Assembly (NCBI RefSeq): GCF_900088125.1
Contig: NZ_FLQT01000003.1
Location: 557,071-621,070, forward strand
Origin: Peptoniphilus pacaensis
GTDB taxonomy: Bacteria > Bacillota > Clostridia > Tissierellales > Peptoniphilaceae
Direction: 5' to 3'
DNA length: 64,000 bases
Both the position numbers and the translations under genes were made by a program. Under the pieces are notes generated by a model. It made no database searches, was not told the DNA's origin, and saw only the letters and a program-made list of their open reading frames with translations. Positions 51,882 to 60,178 of the stretch are shown here, piece by piece; within the stretch, counting starts at the first letter, position 1; each line of letters starts with the position of its first letter.

Positions 51882-52079
51882 TTATCGATCGATGCTTTTC
51901 TTATGATTAATCCGTTGTCTTAACTTCTTTATAAGGACATCGATGATTCGATCGATGGCGAATGACACCACCTTGCGCCACGCCATGCTCAATGATTGGA
52001 CTGTAAGCCATTCTCTTTGACATTTGATAAGGTAGCATAGGACGATGGCGACTATGACGAATCCGATGACTTTATTCAT
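51882..52079 (-). CDS. Small membrane protein, 65 aa
   Basis: One N-terminal helix (KVIGFVIVAIVLCYLI), then a strongly basic amphipathic tail (REWLTVQSLSMAWRKVV, later KKLRQRINHKKS). No family recognised. AAAGGTGTAAAG precedes the ATG. It lies in the same direction and just upstream of DUF1659-DUF2922-YvrJ and may belong to that module. Confidence 0.55.
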   Translation of the reverse strand: MNKVIGFVIVAIVLCYLIKCQREWLTVQSLSMAWRKVVSFAIDRIIDVLIKKLRQRINHKKSIDR

Positions 52080-52499
52080 CTTTACACCTTTAATAGGACT
52101 AAGCCTCCTTTCTTAGGTGAAGATCCCATACTCTCCCGGGGGACGCCCTTTTGCGTTGGGCATCTTCCTTTGGAGATTAAAAAGGAAAGGACCTTTAACA
52201 TTAGGCCATTTGCCTTTACCTCTATAAACGGTTTAAAGGAAGAATTTACGCGGGATTTCGTGATTTTTTTCGGTTCACGGCCAAAGATTTCGCCTTCAAC
52301 GTCTACTACCTATGTGTCAGAAAGTTTTTCTGAAGGGCTTTCCCCACACAGGCTTTTGTATGTAGACATAAAAAAAGAGCCCCCTCGGGGCTCTTTGGTG
52401 TTTATGGTCTATGGTATTGTTATGATGATGTGGCCTATGGAGTCAATTTGGGCACAAAAAAACCCGCGTGTTTCCACGCGAGTTTTTTAGTTAGCTAGA
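52080..52499. other. Intergenic region with leader hairpin and terminators
   Basis: No gene is seen. There is a long imperfect stem at 52119-52167 (GAAGAT-CCCA against TGGGCATCTTC, with an inner GACGC/GCGT stem) in the leader of the 65-residue gene, a bidirectional terminator at 52371-52396 (GAGCCCC/GGGGCTC), and the S-layer gene terminator at 52456-52489. Confidence 0.6.
52456..52489 (-). terminator. Terminator of the S-layer protein gene
   Basis: CCGCGTG-TTTC-CACGCG stem with long A and T flanks. Confidence 0.85.
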
Positions 52500-54821
52500 T
52501 TACACACGAGGAGCAAGTTTGCTCAAGTCGTTTGTATCGATTCCGTTAGGAATATCATTAGCTTCTCCGTTTACATTGAGTTTATTGAATTCATCAATGC
52601 GACGGTTAATTTCGTTTGCTAATTCTCTGTTCTTTTCAAGAAGACTAGCATCTAATTTGATGAAAGCATCACGGGCAGAAATAAGAGCTGCACGCGTTTT
52701 CTTTGCATCTTTCATGTCGAGGGTGTTGTCGCCCAGAATGAACTTATCAAGACCGTCTTTAATCGATTGAACATCTGCACTTACTTGAAGAACTTCAGTG
52801 ATTTGTCCTTCGATCGTGGTGTTGAGAAGTTTTTCAACTTTAGCTTCAACATAAGCGCCTGCTTCCAAAGTGGACTTACCGTCTTTGGAGAAAGCTTTTT
52901 CTTCTAAAGCGGTTAAATAGGTCTTAGCATCTTTGCTACCTTCAGGTAAGATGGTAACTTGAGCCAAGTGACCGTCAACTTTGTTGTAGCTTACGAGCTT
53001 GCCTTTTACAAGACCTGCACGAACGCCTTTTTCCAGGTTACCCTTTAATCCGGTTTCGTTGGGAAGTACGGAAACAACTTGGATGATGTCCTTGTTGTCG
53101 GAACGTACTGCGATTTGAACCTTAGCGCCCTTCTTGAATTCTTTACCGAAGAAGTATTTGTAGTCTTTTTCAAGGTCGAATGCTTGTACGTAATTGTCCT
53201 TATCTTTCAAGACAACTTTGTTTGCCTTGTTGATGCCCATGTCAGCGGAGGTTTTTTCCGTGTCGATGGAAGCACCGTTCAGAAGAACGTCTACAACTTC
53301 GTATACATTGTCTTTCTTAGCATCAATTAACTTCGGTTGAGCTACGTTAAAGTCAAGCTTGTTGTTAGCGATGGGCAATTTAGCAACATCGTACTTGTTC
53401 AAGTTGATGGCGGTGTAGCCCCAAACTTGGTCATTTAATGCGCTAACTGCGGTTACTTCGCCGCCTTCATAAGCGGGTTTTTCAACGTAGAGCTTGAAGT
53501 CTTTGTTGCTGACAGCCTTGTTAACACGAACGAGAGTGGTGTCTGCAGAAATTTCTGCTTTGTTGAATACAACAATTCTGGCTTCGTTTACGCCGGATAC
53601 GGTTAATTTTTCGTATGCCAGGTAGACGTTGTAGGTCTTGTTGTCTTTGTCGGCTACTAATTTCTTTGCAGCATCGTAGTCTTTTACTTTCGTGTAGACG
53701 CCTGCATCTGCTACGTAGAATTCAGTTTCGGAGTTCACTTCGAATTTCGATACAGCCTTGTTGGCAGCATTTTTAAACGTGTTGATAAACTCAATGTTGT
53801 CTTTGTTCAGCGTAACATTGTAAACGGGTTTCGCTTTTTGCCAGTTGCTAGCTAATTGTAAGGACTTGTTGCCCAGTTCGACCCAAGCTCTGTCATGGTT
53901 CTTAATACCGTCTACGGGGTTACCCATTTCGATGATGTGGGAAACAACGCCGTCTTTGTTGAAGAGGACGCGTACAACGGAGCCTACATAGTAGTCGCTT
54001 GCAGCTACTTTGTTGAAGATCCATTTTTTAGCTTCGCCTTTTTGGTTAACGAAAATGGTGTCTTTGGTTACTTTGAATTCCTTCTTGAATTCGCCTTGGT
54101 TCAATACCAGGGTGGTTCCGTCAGAGGATTCGCTGATAACGCCGCGGAATTCGTTAGCCGGTACGGGTTCTAAGTTTTTCAACTTGTAGAATGCGTTAAA
54201 GATCATTGCGAAAGCATCGGAACGTACAGCCGGTTTGTTGGCATCAGCAATGCTGAGACCGGAGAAGATGTCCAGTTGAGCTGCTCTTTCCATCCAGCCT
54301 TGGGGCCAGCTGTAAGAAGCTGCCTTCGCGGGGGTCAGGTCTTTGTCGATTGCTACGACGAGCATTTTTGCCAATTCAGCGTAGGTAACGTCCTTCGTGG
54401 GACGGAAAGTACCGTCTTGATAACCGACGATAATCGGAACACCGTTAGCTGTTTTGGAAGCAGCGGCGGTAATGAAACCGTTCATGATGTTGTCGACTTT
54501 AACGTCGGGGAAGGGTGTGTACACGCCTTGTAATTTGGCAGCTAAGTCCTTTTCGCCAATGGCAAAAACGAGCATTTTAGCTACTGCGTCTCTGCGAATG
54601 GGGCTCTTCAGGTCCATATTGCCGGTTGCTTTGCCGTCTTTGTCTGCGGTACCGACGACATAACCGTTGTCGATGAGCCATTGAGCTTTTGCTTCGGTAG
54701 TAGTAAGTTTCGGAACTTCCTTAACTTCCTTCTTATCCTTAGCTTCAGCCGCAAAGACGTTTCCGAATGTGCCAAGTACCATGACTAGTGCGAGTACAAG
54801 GCTAAGAAATTTCTTGTTCAT
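52500..54821 (-). CDS. SLH-domain protein, probable major S-layer protein
   Basis: 773 residues. Signal peptide (KKFLSLVLALVMVLGTF ... VFAAEA), then three SLH repeats (about 40-225; the second has GVPIIVGYQDGTFRPTKDVTY) and a Lys/Asp-rich, almost Cys-free beta-sheet body typical of S-layer lattice proteins. The composition, a consensus promoter, a leader hairpin and a strong terminator suggest a highly expressed gene. GGAGG lies before the ATG. SLH repeats anchor it to pyruvylated wall glycan. Confidence 0.88.
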   Translation of the reverse strand: MNKKFLSLVLALVMVLGTFGNVFAAEAKDKKEVKEVPKLTTTEAKAQWLIDNGYVVGTADKDGKATGNMDLKSPIRRDAVAKMLVFAIGEKDLAAKLQGVYTPFPDVKVDNIMNGFITAAASKTANGVPIIVGYQDGTFRPTKDVTYAELAKMLVVAIDKDLTPAKAASYSWPQGWMERAAQLDIFSGLSIADANKPAVRSDAFAMIFNAFYKLKNLEPVPANEFRGVISESSDGTTLVLNQGEFKKEFKVTKDTIFVNQKGEAKKWIFNKVAASDYYVGSVVRVLFNKDGVVSHIIEMGNPVDGIKNHDRAWVELGNKSLQLASNWQKAKPVYNVTLNKDNIEFINTFKNAANKAVSKFEVNSETEFYVADAGVYTKVKDYDAAKKLVADKDNKTYNVYLAYEKLTVSGVNEARIVVFNKAEISADTTLVRVNKAVSNKDFKLYVEKPAYEGGEVTAVSALNDQVWGYTAINLNKYDVAKLPIANNKLDFNVAQPKLIDAKKDNVYEVVDVLLNGASIDTEKTSADMGINKANKVVLKDKDNYVQAFDLEKDYKYFFGKEFKKGAKVQIAVRSDNKDIIQVVSVLPNETGLKGNLEKGVRAGLVKGKLVSYNKVDGHLAQVTILPEGSKDAKTYLTALEEKAFSKDGKSTLEAGAYVEAKVEKLLNTTIEGQITEVLQVSADVQSIKDGLDKFILGDNTLDMKDAKKTRAALISARDAFIKLDASLLEKNRELANEINRRIDEFNKLNVNGEANDIPNGIDTNDLSKLAPRV

Positions 54822-54850
54822 CTTGTCTTTCGACCTCCTTATGAATTTTC

Positions 54851-54880
54851 AGATTCTCCCAGGCATATTCCTGTGAATCT
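54851..54880 (-). promoter_or_regulatory. 5' leader hairpin of the S-layer mRNA
   Basis: AGATTC/GAATCT and CAGG/CCTG arms just past the transcription start; it would cap the 5' end of the mRNA and could slow decay. Confidence 0.5.
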
Positions 54881-54886
54881 TACACT

Positions 54887-54915
54887 ATTATACCATCGCA
54901 TCGAGCAGGGTTCAA
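54887..54915 (-). promoter_or_regulatory. Promoter of the S-layer gene
   Basis: Minus-strand TTGAAC and TATAAT exactly 17 bp apart, about 65 bases before the ATG. Confidence 0.8.
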
Positions 54916-55038
54916 GTGGTGCTCCCTTTTTCAATGTGATGTCACGAGGTGAGTATCGACTCTGCCTCTATGATGAGTCCATTATAACCGATTGCCCCGC
55001 TTTATTAAATTACAGTTCTATGACAGGCGGGGCAGTTT

Positions 55039-55530
55039 TCACTTTTTTGTTACGTTTCCTATGCGGATGATTTCTTCGGCGGCGGTTTGTATGCTTTTGT
55101 TTTCCACTACGGCGTCGGCTGCGGCGGCGTAGATTTCTTTTCTTTCGTTATAAAGCTTTTTCAGAGTTTCGATGCCGCCTTTGGACAGGGGGCGACCGTC
55201 GGTGGCGAGGCTTTCTAAGGGGCGGGTGATCCAGTAGAGGGTGCCGGTGCTTTTGAGGGCTTTGGTGTTTTCCCGGTCCAGAAGGCTGCCGCCGCCGGTG
55301 GCGATGACGACGGATGTCTCTTTTGCGGCTTGTGCTACCGCCTGTTTTTCGTAGGCGCGAAAGCCGGCTTCTCCTTCTTTTTCGAAGATTTTGGGGATGT
55401 CGCCGTGGGCTTTGACGATTTCGGTGTCGATGTCGATCATTTTTCTGCCGAGTTTTTGTGCCACGGCTTCGGCCACGGAGGTTTTGCCCGCGCCGGGCAT
55501 GCCGATGATGACGATGTTTTTATCTTTCAT
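55039..55530 (-). CDS. aroK: Shikimate kinase
   Basis: 163 residues. Walker A GMPGAGKTS near 9, shikimate-binding DIDTEI near 33, GEAGFRAYE and the ATGGGS loop near 77, and RPLESLATDGRPLS as lid. Phosphorylates shikimate. Start overlaps the aroC stop by four bases, so it is translated as part of aroA-aroC-aroK; longer frames upstream would lie inside aroC. Confidence 0.92.
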   Translation of the reverse strand: MKDKNIVIIGMPGAGKTSVAEAVAQKLGRKMIDIDTEIVKAHGDIPKIFEKEGEAGFRAYEKQAVAQAAKETSVVIATGGGSLLDRENTKALKSTGTLYWITRPLESLATDGRPLSKGGIETLKKLYNERKEIYAAAADAVVENKSIQTAAEEIIRIGNVTKK

Positions 55531-56540
55531 TGCTTCTCTCCCGTTTTTTCTCGGAGGGCGATTTCTTTTTGCCTTTCGATCCACAGGTCCAGGATCGTGA
55601 GGGCGGCGGCGGATTCCAGGACCACGGGGATGCGGCCCACGATGGCGGTGTCGTGGCGGCCTGCAATTTCAAGGACGGTGTTTTTGCCTTGTCTGTCTAC
55701 GGTGTGTTGGGGCTTTGATATGGATGGGGTGGGCTTCACGGCGACGGTGATTTCGATGGGCTCCCCCGTGGTGATGCCGCTCAGGATTCCGCCGGCATGG
55801 TTGCTCGCCGTTTTTATTTTTCCCTTTTCTTCTATATAAGGGTCGTTATTTTCGGAGCCTTTTAATCGGGCGGCATCTTCTCCCGCGCCGAATGCCACGC
55901 TTTTTACGGCGCCGACGGCGTAGAGGGCATGGGCCAGGGCGCTTTGGGCGGAGGCTTCTCGGGGGCCGCCCATGCCTGCGGGGGCGCCTATGATGGTGAT
56001 GTGCACCATGCCGCCGAGGCTGTCGCCTTCTTTTTTCGCCTGCTCTAATGCTTTTTTTTGCTTCAGCGGATCGGTCTCTCCCCCGATTTCCGCGATCCTC
56101 GATGTAATTTTTATGTTTTGTTTTTCCAGGAGGGTGCTCGCCAGGGAGCCGGCGACGACGAGGGGGGCGGTGAGGCGGCCGCTTCTGTATCCGCCGCCGC
56201 GGGGATCGTCTGCGCCGAAGCTTTTCACGTGGGCGGTGTAGTCGCCGTGGCCGGGGCGGTAGGGCATGTTTTCGTAGTCTTCGCTTTTGACGTCTTTGTT
56301 CGGGATCCAGATGGCGATGGGATCGCCGGTGGTCTTGCCCCTGTAGGTGCCGGAGAGGATGTCCCAGGGGTCGGGCTCTCTGCGCGGGGTGGCGTAGTCG
56401 CCTCCCGGTCTCCTGCGGGCGAGGGCGCGCTCGATGGCGGCGGCATCCACGGGGATGTGGGGCGGCATGCCGGTGAGGAGGGCGCCGACGCCTTTGCCGT
56501 GGCTTTCGCCGAAGAGGGTGATGGAGATGTTTTTTCCCAT
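55527..56540 (-). CDS. aroC: Chorismate synthase
   Basis: 337 residues. FGESHGKGVG (near 10), RRRPGGD (near 43), the DPRGGGYRSGRLTAP core and the late GRHDT are conserved FMN/EPSP sites. Makes chorismate from EPSP. Somewhat shorter than the usual 350-390 residues but all motifs remain. Eleven bases after aroA. Confidence 0.93.
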   Translation of the reverse strand: MGKNISITLFGESHGKGVGALLTGMPPHIPVDAAAIERALARRRPGGDYATPRREPDPWDILSGTYRGKTTGDPIAIWIPNKDVKSEDYENMPYRPGHGDYTAHVKSFGADDPRGGGYRSGRLTAPLVVAGSLASTLLEKQNIKITSRIAEIGGETDPLKQKKALEQAKKEGDSLGGMVHITIIGAPAGMGGPREASAQSALAHALYAVGAVKSVAFGAGEDAARLKGSENNDPYIEEKGKIKTASNHAGGILSGITTGEPIEITVAVKPTPSISKPQHTVDRQGKNTVLEIAGRHDTAIVGRIPVVLESAAALTILDLWIERQKEIALREKTGEKQ

Positions 56541-56551
56541 GGTGTTCCTTT

Positions 56552-57748
56552 CTATTGGTCTTCGATGATTTTCAGTGCGGCGAAGCTTTCATAGAAGCCG
56601 GGCCAGCTTTTGTCTACGGCTTCGGCTCCCACGACGGTGATGGGGCCTGTGGCGGCGGTGGCGACCAGGGCGGCGGCGAAGGCGATGCGGTGATCGCCGC
56701 AGCTGTCGACTGTGCCCGATGTGATTTGCCCCGGGGCGACGGTGAGGCTGTCGTCCGTTGTCTTCGTATTTATACCCAGTTCGCGGAGCATGGCGGATGT
56801 GGCGGCGATGCGGTCGCTTTCTTTGGTGCGCAGGCGGCGGATGCCGGTGAAAGTGGCGCCGGTTTTCGTGGCGAGGACGGCGAGGGCCATGAGGAGGTCG
56901 GGGGTATGGGTGAGGTCCACGGGCTTGTGGGCTTTTATTTTTTTTATGTGCTCGAGGATTTGCTTGTCGCCCTGGAGGCTGTGGGCCGGCAGGTTGGTAA
57001 GGCTTATTTTGCTGCCCATGGCGTTGGCGACGATGGCGTAGGCGGCGTGGCTGTAGTCGCCTTCCACAACCGGGTCGATGTGTGTGATGTCGCCGGGATG
57101 GATAGTGTAGATGCCGTTATTTTCTTCGATATTCACTCCCGCCTCTTCCATCATGCGGGCGGTCATGCGGATGTAGGGGGCGGAGGGGGGATTCTTTGCG
57201 GCGACGGTGACGGGGCGGCGCTGTGTCAGGCTTGCCAGGAGGGCGCCGGTGACGAATTGGCCGGTGGTTTTTGCCGTGATTTGAGCGTCTGTAAATGTAA
57301 GGCGGCCGCTTGTTTCCATGGGCCAGGGGCCTTTGACTTCCACGCCGTGTTCTTTCAGGAAGCGAATGCCTTCGTCCATGGGGCGGGTGCGGAGCTGCTC
57401 CCCGGCGGTAAAGATGACGTGATCGGCCAGGGCCGGCGCCAGGATCAGGGCGATGCGCATGGTGGTGGCACTTTCGTCTACGTGGATGCGAACGGGAGCG
57501 GGGATCTTTTTCGGAAGGGGGGAGATTTTTATGTGATGTATTTGATTAAATTGTTTAATGCTTATGCTGCCGCCGAGGGATTCGACGAGGTCGATCGTGG
57601 CGCGAATGTCGTTTGAGATCGACCATAGGCGCACTTCTCCCCCAAGAGGCGCTAACGCGGAGAGAATTATTTTTCTGTGGGCAATGGATTTGGAGGGCGG
57701 GAGGGGTATGCGCCCCTCCCGAGCTCCCGCCAATAGTGTGATGTTCAT
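56552..57748 (-). CDS. aroA: 3-phosphoshikimate 1-carboxyvinyltransferase (EPSP synthase)
   Basis: 398 residues. PPSKSIAHRKIILSAL near 16 binds phosphate; SATTMR (near 92) and RTKESDR (near 311) are substrate loops; the late SCGDHRIAFA is conserved. Produces EPSP from shikimate-3-phosphate and PEP. I chose the ATG giving the family N-terminus MNITLLAG; the 35 extra Lys/Glu/Arg-rich codons upstream look like purine-rich leader. First gene of aroA-aroC-aroK. Confidence 0.92.
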   Translation of the reverse strand: MNITLLAGAREGRIPLPPSKSIAHRKIILSALAPLGGEVRLWSISNDIRATIDLVESLGGSISIKQFNQIHHIKISPLPKKIPAPVRIHVDESATTMRIALILAPALADHVIFTAGEQLRTRPMDEGIRFLKEHGVEVKGPWPMETSGRLTFTDAQITAKTTGQFVTGALLASLTQRRPVTVAAKNPPSAPYIRMTARMMEEAGVNIEENNGIYTIHPGDITHIDPVVEGDYSHAAYAIVANAMGSKISLTNLPAHSLQGDKQILEHIKKIKAHKPVDLTHTPDLLMALAVLATKTGATFTGIRRLRTKESDRIAATSAMLRELGINTKTTDDSLTVAPGQITSGTVDSCGDHRIAFAAALVATAATGPITVVGAEAVDKSWPGFYESFAALKIIEDQ

Positions 57749-58436
57749 TATTTTTTCCTTTTTCTTTTTCTTTCTTTCCTTTATGTTCTTGCGGTAAGGG
57801 TGCGGAAGAAGGGTTCTTTCCCTTTGTTTTTCTCTTTCTGTCCCTTTATTCACCTTTTCCTCTCCGGGGGAGGGAAATAGGGCGTTGCGATTCGCCCTTA
57901 TCCCTCCCCCGGACCCCCACCCTTTAACCCTAACGCTCTCTTAATGTGCGAAACCCTAACGGGTTTCGATTCCTGCTGGGCCGCGTCGCGGAAGAGAGAT
58001 TTTGAGTTCGTTTTTTTAGTGGCGGTCTTGAACCATCTAACCCTTCCCCGGGACCCTCATGACCTATCCCGACGAGCGAAGCGAGTCGCCGGAAGGTCAG
58101 ATGCAGTCTTACACCGTTTCGAAAAGGCGAAGCCGAATCGAAACGGATGTATAGTTGTACATCCCCCTCCACCCACAAAACGCTTTTTAGCAGTACAAAT
58201 GCCTAACGGCATTTGATTCCTGCTGGGCCGTGTTGCCTACGAAAGAAACTGAATCGGGTAATTGGTCAATTAAGTCAATGAAGTGCGACACTCGTGAGCG
58301 TGCGTGCGTAAAATGTAAGGCGATCGCTCGGAGTAACAGGGGCGGCGGGTTATCAGTGAAGCCAGTCACCTGCATAGTGCCGCTCAGCTTTTGTGACATA
58401 GGCTACCTATCGCGACGACGAAAAGGGAAATATGTA
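57749..58436. other. Non-coding palindrome-rich region upstream of aroA
   Basis: About 690 bases without a gene, packed with inverted repeats: 57863-57913 (see separate entry), CGAAACCC-TAAC-GGGTTTCG near 57950-57970, CCGTTTCGA/TCGAAACGG near 58113-58146 with an inner GGC-GAA-GCC, GGATGTA/TACATCC near 58144-58163, CAAATGCC-TAAC-GGCATTTG near 58196-58215. The sequence GATTCCTGCTGGGCCG follows two of these stems (57967 and 58215), showing that units are repeated. Confidence 0.65.
57863..57913. repeat. Dispersed hairpin repeat, copy C
   Basis: TCCGGGGGAGGGAAATAGGGCG pairs almost fully with CGCCCTTATCCCTCCCCCGGA across an eight-base loop (shown here in pieces: left arm 57863-57884, right arm 57893-57913). 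Same purine-arm/pyrimidine-arm design as copies A and B. Confidence 0.6.
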
Positions 58437-58513
58437 GAAAATGCCGCAGGCATTTTCTTTCCAATCACACGCGGCCAGAAAGGGGGCAAGGGGTCCCGGG
58501 GACGGGGGAAATG
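58437..58513. repeat. Dispersed hairpin repeat, copy B left half
   Basis: GAAAATGCC-GCA-GGCATTTTC (58437-58457), then GGGGTCCCGGGGACGGGGGAAATG. Its right half resumes after the IS at 59951. The arm CCCGGGGACGGGGGAAA is perfectly complementary to TTTCCCCCGTCCCCGGG on the other side of the IS. Confidence 0.8.
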
Positions 58514-59950
58514 TAACCCGGTCCCCAAGATTTGGACATTCCCCCTACCTTAAATCGTGTATAATTCAATTAAGGAGGGAAACCATGGGACGAGGAAAAC
58601 TAACTGCTGAAGAGCAAGCCATCTTACGCACCAATCCAAATGTCAAATCAGTCAACGATAAATGTATTCTCTATACGGATGAATTTAAAAAACACTTCAT
58701 TGATGCGCTGAGCACAGGCAAGCGGCCTAAACAAATCTTTGTTGAAGCCGGTTTTGACCTGGAAATCTTAGGCGACAAACGCATCGAGCGGGCCACCGCG
58801 CGGTGGAAAGAGCGCCACATTCGGGACACCATTCTCGCATCAATAGACCAAGAAGCCGCAAAAGAAGCCCTTCAGGCTATCGATGCCATTGACGATCTGA
58901 AAAAAGCCAAAGAGCAACTGGCAAAGCAAGAAAAAACCATACAACAACAAGCTGCGGAGATCGAAGCATTAAAAAAAGCTGGCTGGCTAGGAGGGAGGCG
59001 ATGCGACAAGAAGGAATATGGAACGACTGATCTCTGTAAAATTATCGAAGAAACCGTCGAAATCTACGGGAAAGCCATTAACATCAAAGCCCTTTGCGAA
59101 AATCTTCAACTGCCTCGAAGCACCTATTACTACTACAAAGCCAGCAAAGAAAACCGGCAACGAAGAGAAGAAGCAGATCAAGAAGCCCTGTACTTCATAC
59201 AAAAAGCCTATGACCATAGCGGCAAATACTACCACAAAGGCAGCCGCTCCCTTCGCATGGTCCTGAAAAACGACTACGACATCATCTACAATCGCAAAAA
59301 AATCCAACGCATCATGCGGAAATACCAACTCAAATGCCCGGTGAAAAAAGCACGGCCCTACGACAAACGGAAAAACGACGGCCAAGAAAGCAAAATCGCC
59401 CCGAACCGCGTCAAGCGCGCCTTCAAGCCGGGCAAAGCCAGAAAACTCTTCCTCACCGACATCACCTACATCAAACACCAAGGCCACTTCTCCTACGTCT
59501 CCGTCATCATCGACGCCCAAACCAACGAACCCGTCGCCTACAAAACCAGCACAAGCTACAGCCTCGACTTCGTCCTCGAGACCCTCGAGCAACTCAACGC
59601 CTGTGGCTACAGCCAAAACGCCATCATCCACTCCGATCAAGGCGTTCACTACACAGCAAAAAAATTCCGAGACACCGTCCAATCCATGGGCCTCATCCAA
59701 TCCATGTCAAGAAAAGGCAACTGCTGGGACAACGCGCCCTGCGAATCCTTCTTCGGAAAAATGAAACAAGAAGTCCCATTTGACGAAAACGCCGACGACC
59801 AAGAGATTGAAGCCGCCGTCGCCGACTACATAAACTACTACCGCTACCGCCGATACCAAGAAGGCCTCGGCGATATGACGCCATACGAATACGGCTCAAC
59901 ACTGCTCCACGCATAGGGGTTGACGTGTCCAAAGAACCGGGTCCACCTTA
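58514..59950 (+). mobile_element. IS3-family insertion sequence inserted in repeat copy B
   Basis: 1437 bp with one transposase gene. Both ends, read inward, begin TAA and contain TTTGGACA after a CCGG-containing stretch (left TAACCCGGTCCCC..., right TAAGGTGGACCCGG...), i.e. imperfect terminal inverted repeats. AATG (58510-58513 and 59951-59954; possibly AAATG) is duplicated at the two sides. Joining the flanks restores a hairpin repeat homologous to the intact copy at 50689. Confidence 0.85.
58585..59916 (+). CDS. IS3-family transposase, single-frame
   Basis: 443 residues. N-terminal OrfA-like helix-turn-helix (DEFKKHFIDALSTGKRPKQIF near 33, in pieces) and a coiled coil (KAKEQLAKQEKTIQQQAAEI), then an OrfB-like rve integrase core with DDE residues in LTDITY, HSDQGVHY and APCESFFGKMK, ending YRYQEGLGDMTPYEY-like. 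Most IS3 elements make this by -1 frameshifting between orfA and orfB; here both are in one uninterrupted frame. AAGGAGG precedes the ATG and TATAAT lies 20 bases upstream. Looks intact. Confidence 0.9.
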   Translation: MGRGKLTAEEQAILRTNPNVKSVNDKCILYTDEFKKHFIDALSTGKRPKQIFVEAGFDLEILGDKRIERATARWKERHIRDTILASIDQEAAKEALQAIDAIDDLKKAKEQLAKQEKTIQQQAAEIEALKKAGWLGGRRCDKKEYGTTDLCKIIEETVEIYGKAINIKALCENLQLPRSTYYYYKASKENRQRREEADQEALYFIQKAYDHSGKYYHKGSRSLRMVLKNDYDIIYNRKKIQRIMRKYQLKCPVKKARPYDKRKNDGQESKIAPNRVKRAFKPGKARKLFLTDITYIKHQGHFSYVSVIIDAQTNEPVAYKTSTSYSLDFVLETLEQLNACGYSQNAIIHSDQGVHYTAKKFRDTVQSMGLIQSMSRKGNCWDNAPCESFFGKMKQEVPFDENADDQEIEAAVADYINYYRYRRYQEGLGDMTPYEYGSTLLHA

Positions 59951-60042
59951 AATGCGGCCTTCGCTCTGAGCCCTTTCCCCCGTCCCCGGGTTTAAGAGGC
60001 ATGTAAGAATGAATATTTTAATTAAAGAAGTATCTTGATTAT
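59951..60042. repeat. Dispersed hairpin repeat, copy B right half
   Basis: Begins at the duplicated AATG, continues GCGGCCTTCGCTCTGAGCCC, the pyrimidine arm, and ends GTATCTTGATTA as does copy A. Confidence 0.8.
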
Positions 60043-60127
60043 AGTCAGTCGGCTATGCCGTTAAGGATGAGTCGTTACTTAAAAAAAGAGAAAGCGGTGT
60101 GTTTTTCTTCGAGAAATATGTATTTTT

Positions 60128-60170
60128 AAATAGAGAAAGGACGTGTTTCCACGTCCTTTTCTCTATTTGT
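60128..60170. terminator. Strong terminator after tuf
   Basis: An 18-base stem with one bulge (AAATAGAGAAAGGACGTG against its complement) and loop TTTC, A/T-rich on both sides. Confidence 0.88.
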
Positions 60171-60178
60171 TTTGGTTT

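Noticed and set aside
52100-52170. A c-di-GMP riboswitch in the leader of the 65-residue gene
   Set aside because: There is a GC-rich nested hairpin, but the conserved GEMM loop sequences and tetraloop receptor are absent.
57758-57853. 35-residue N-terminal extension of EPSP synthase
   Set aside because: The codons are almost all Lys, Glu, Arg from a purine-rich leader, the family starts at MNITLLAG, and no ribosome site supports the earlier ATG.
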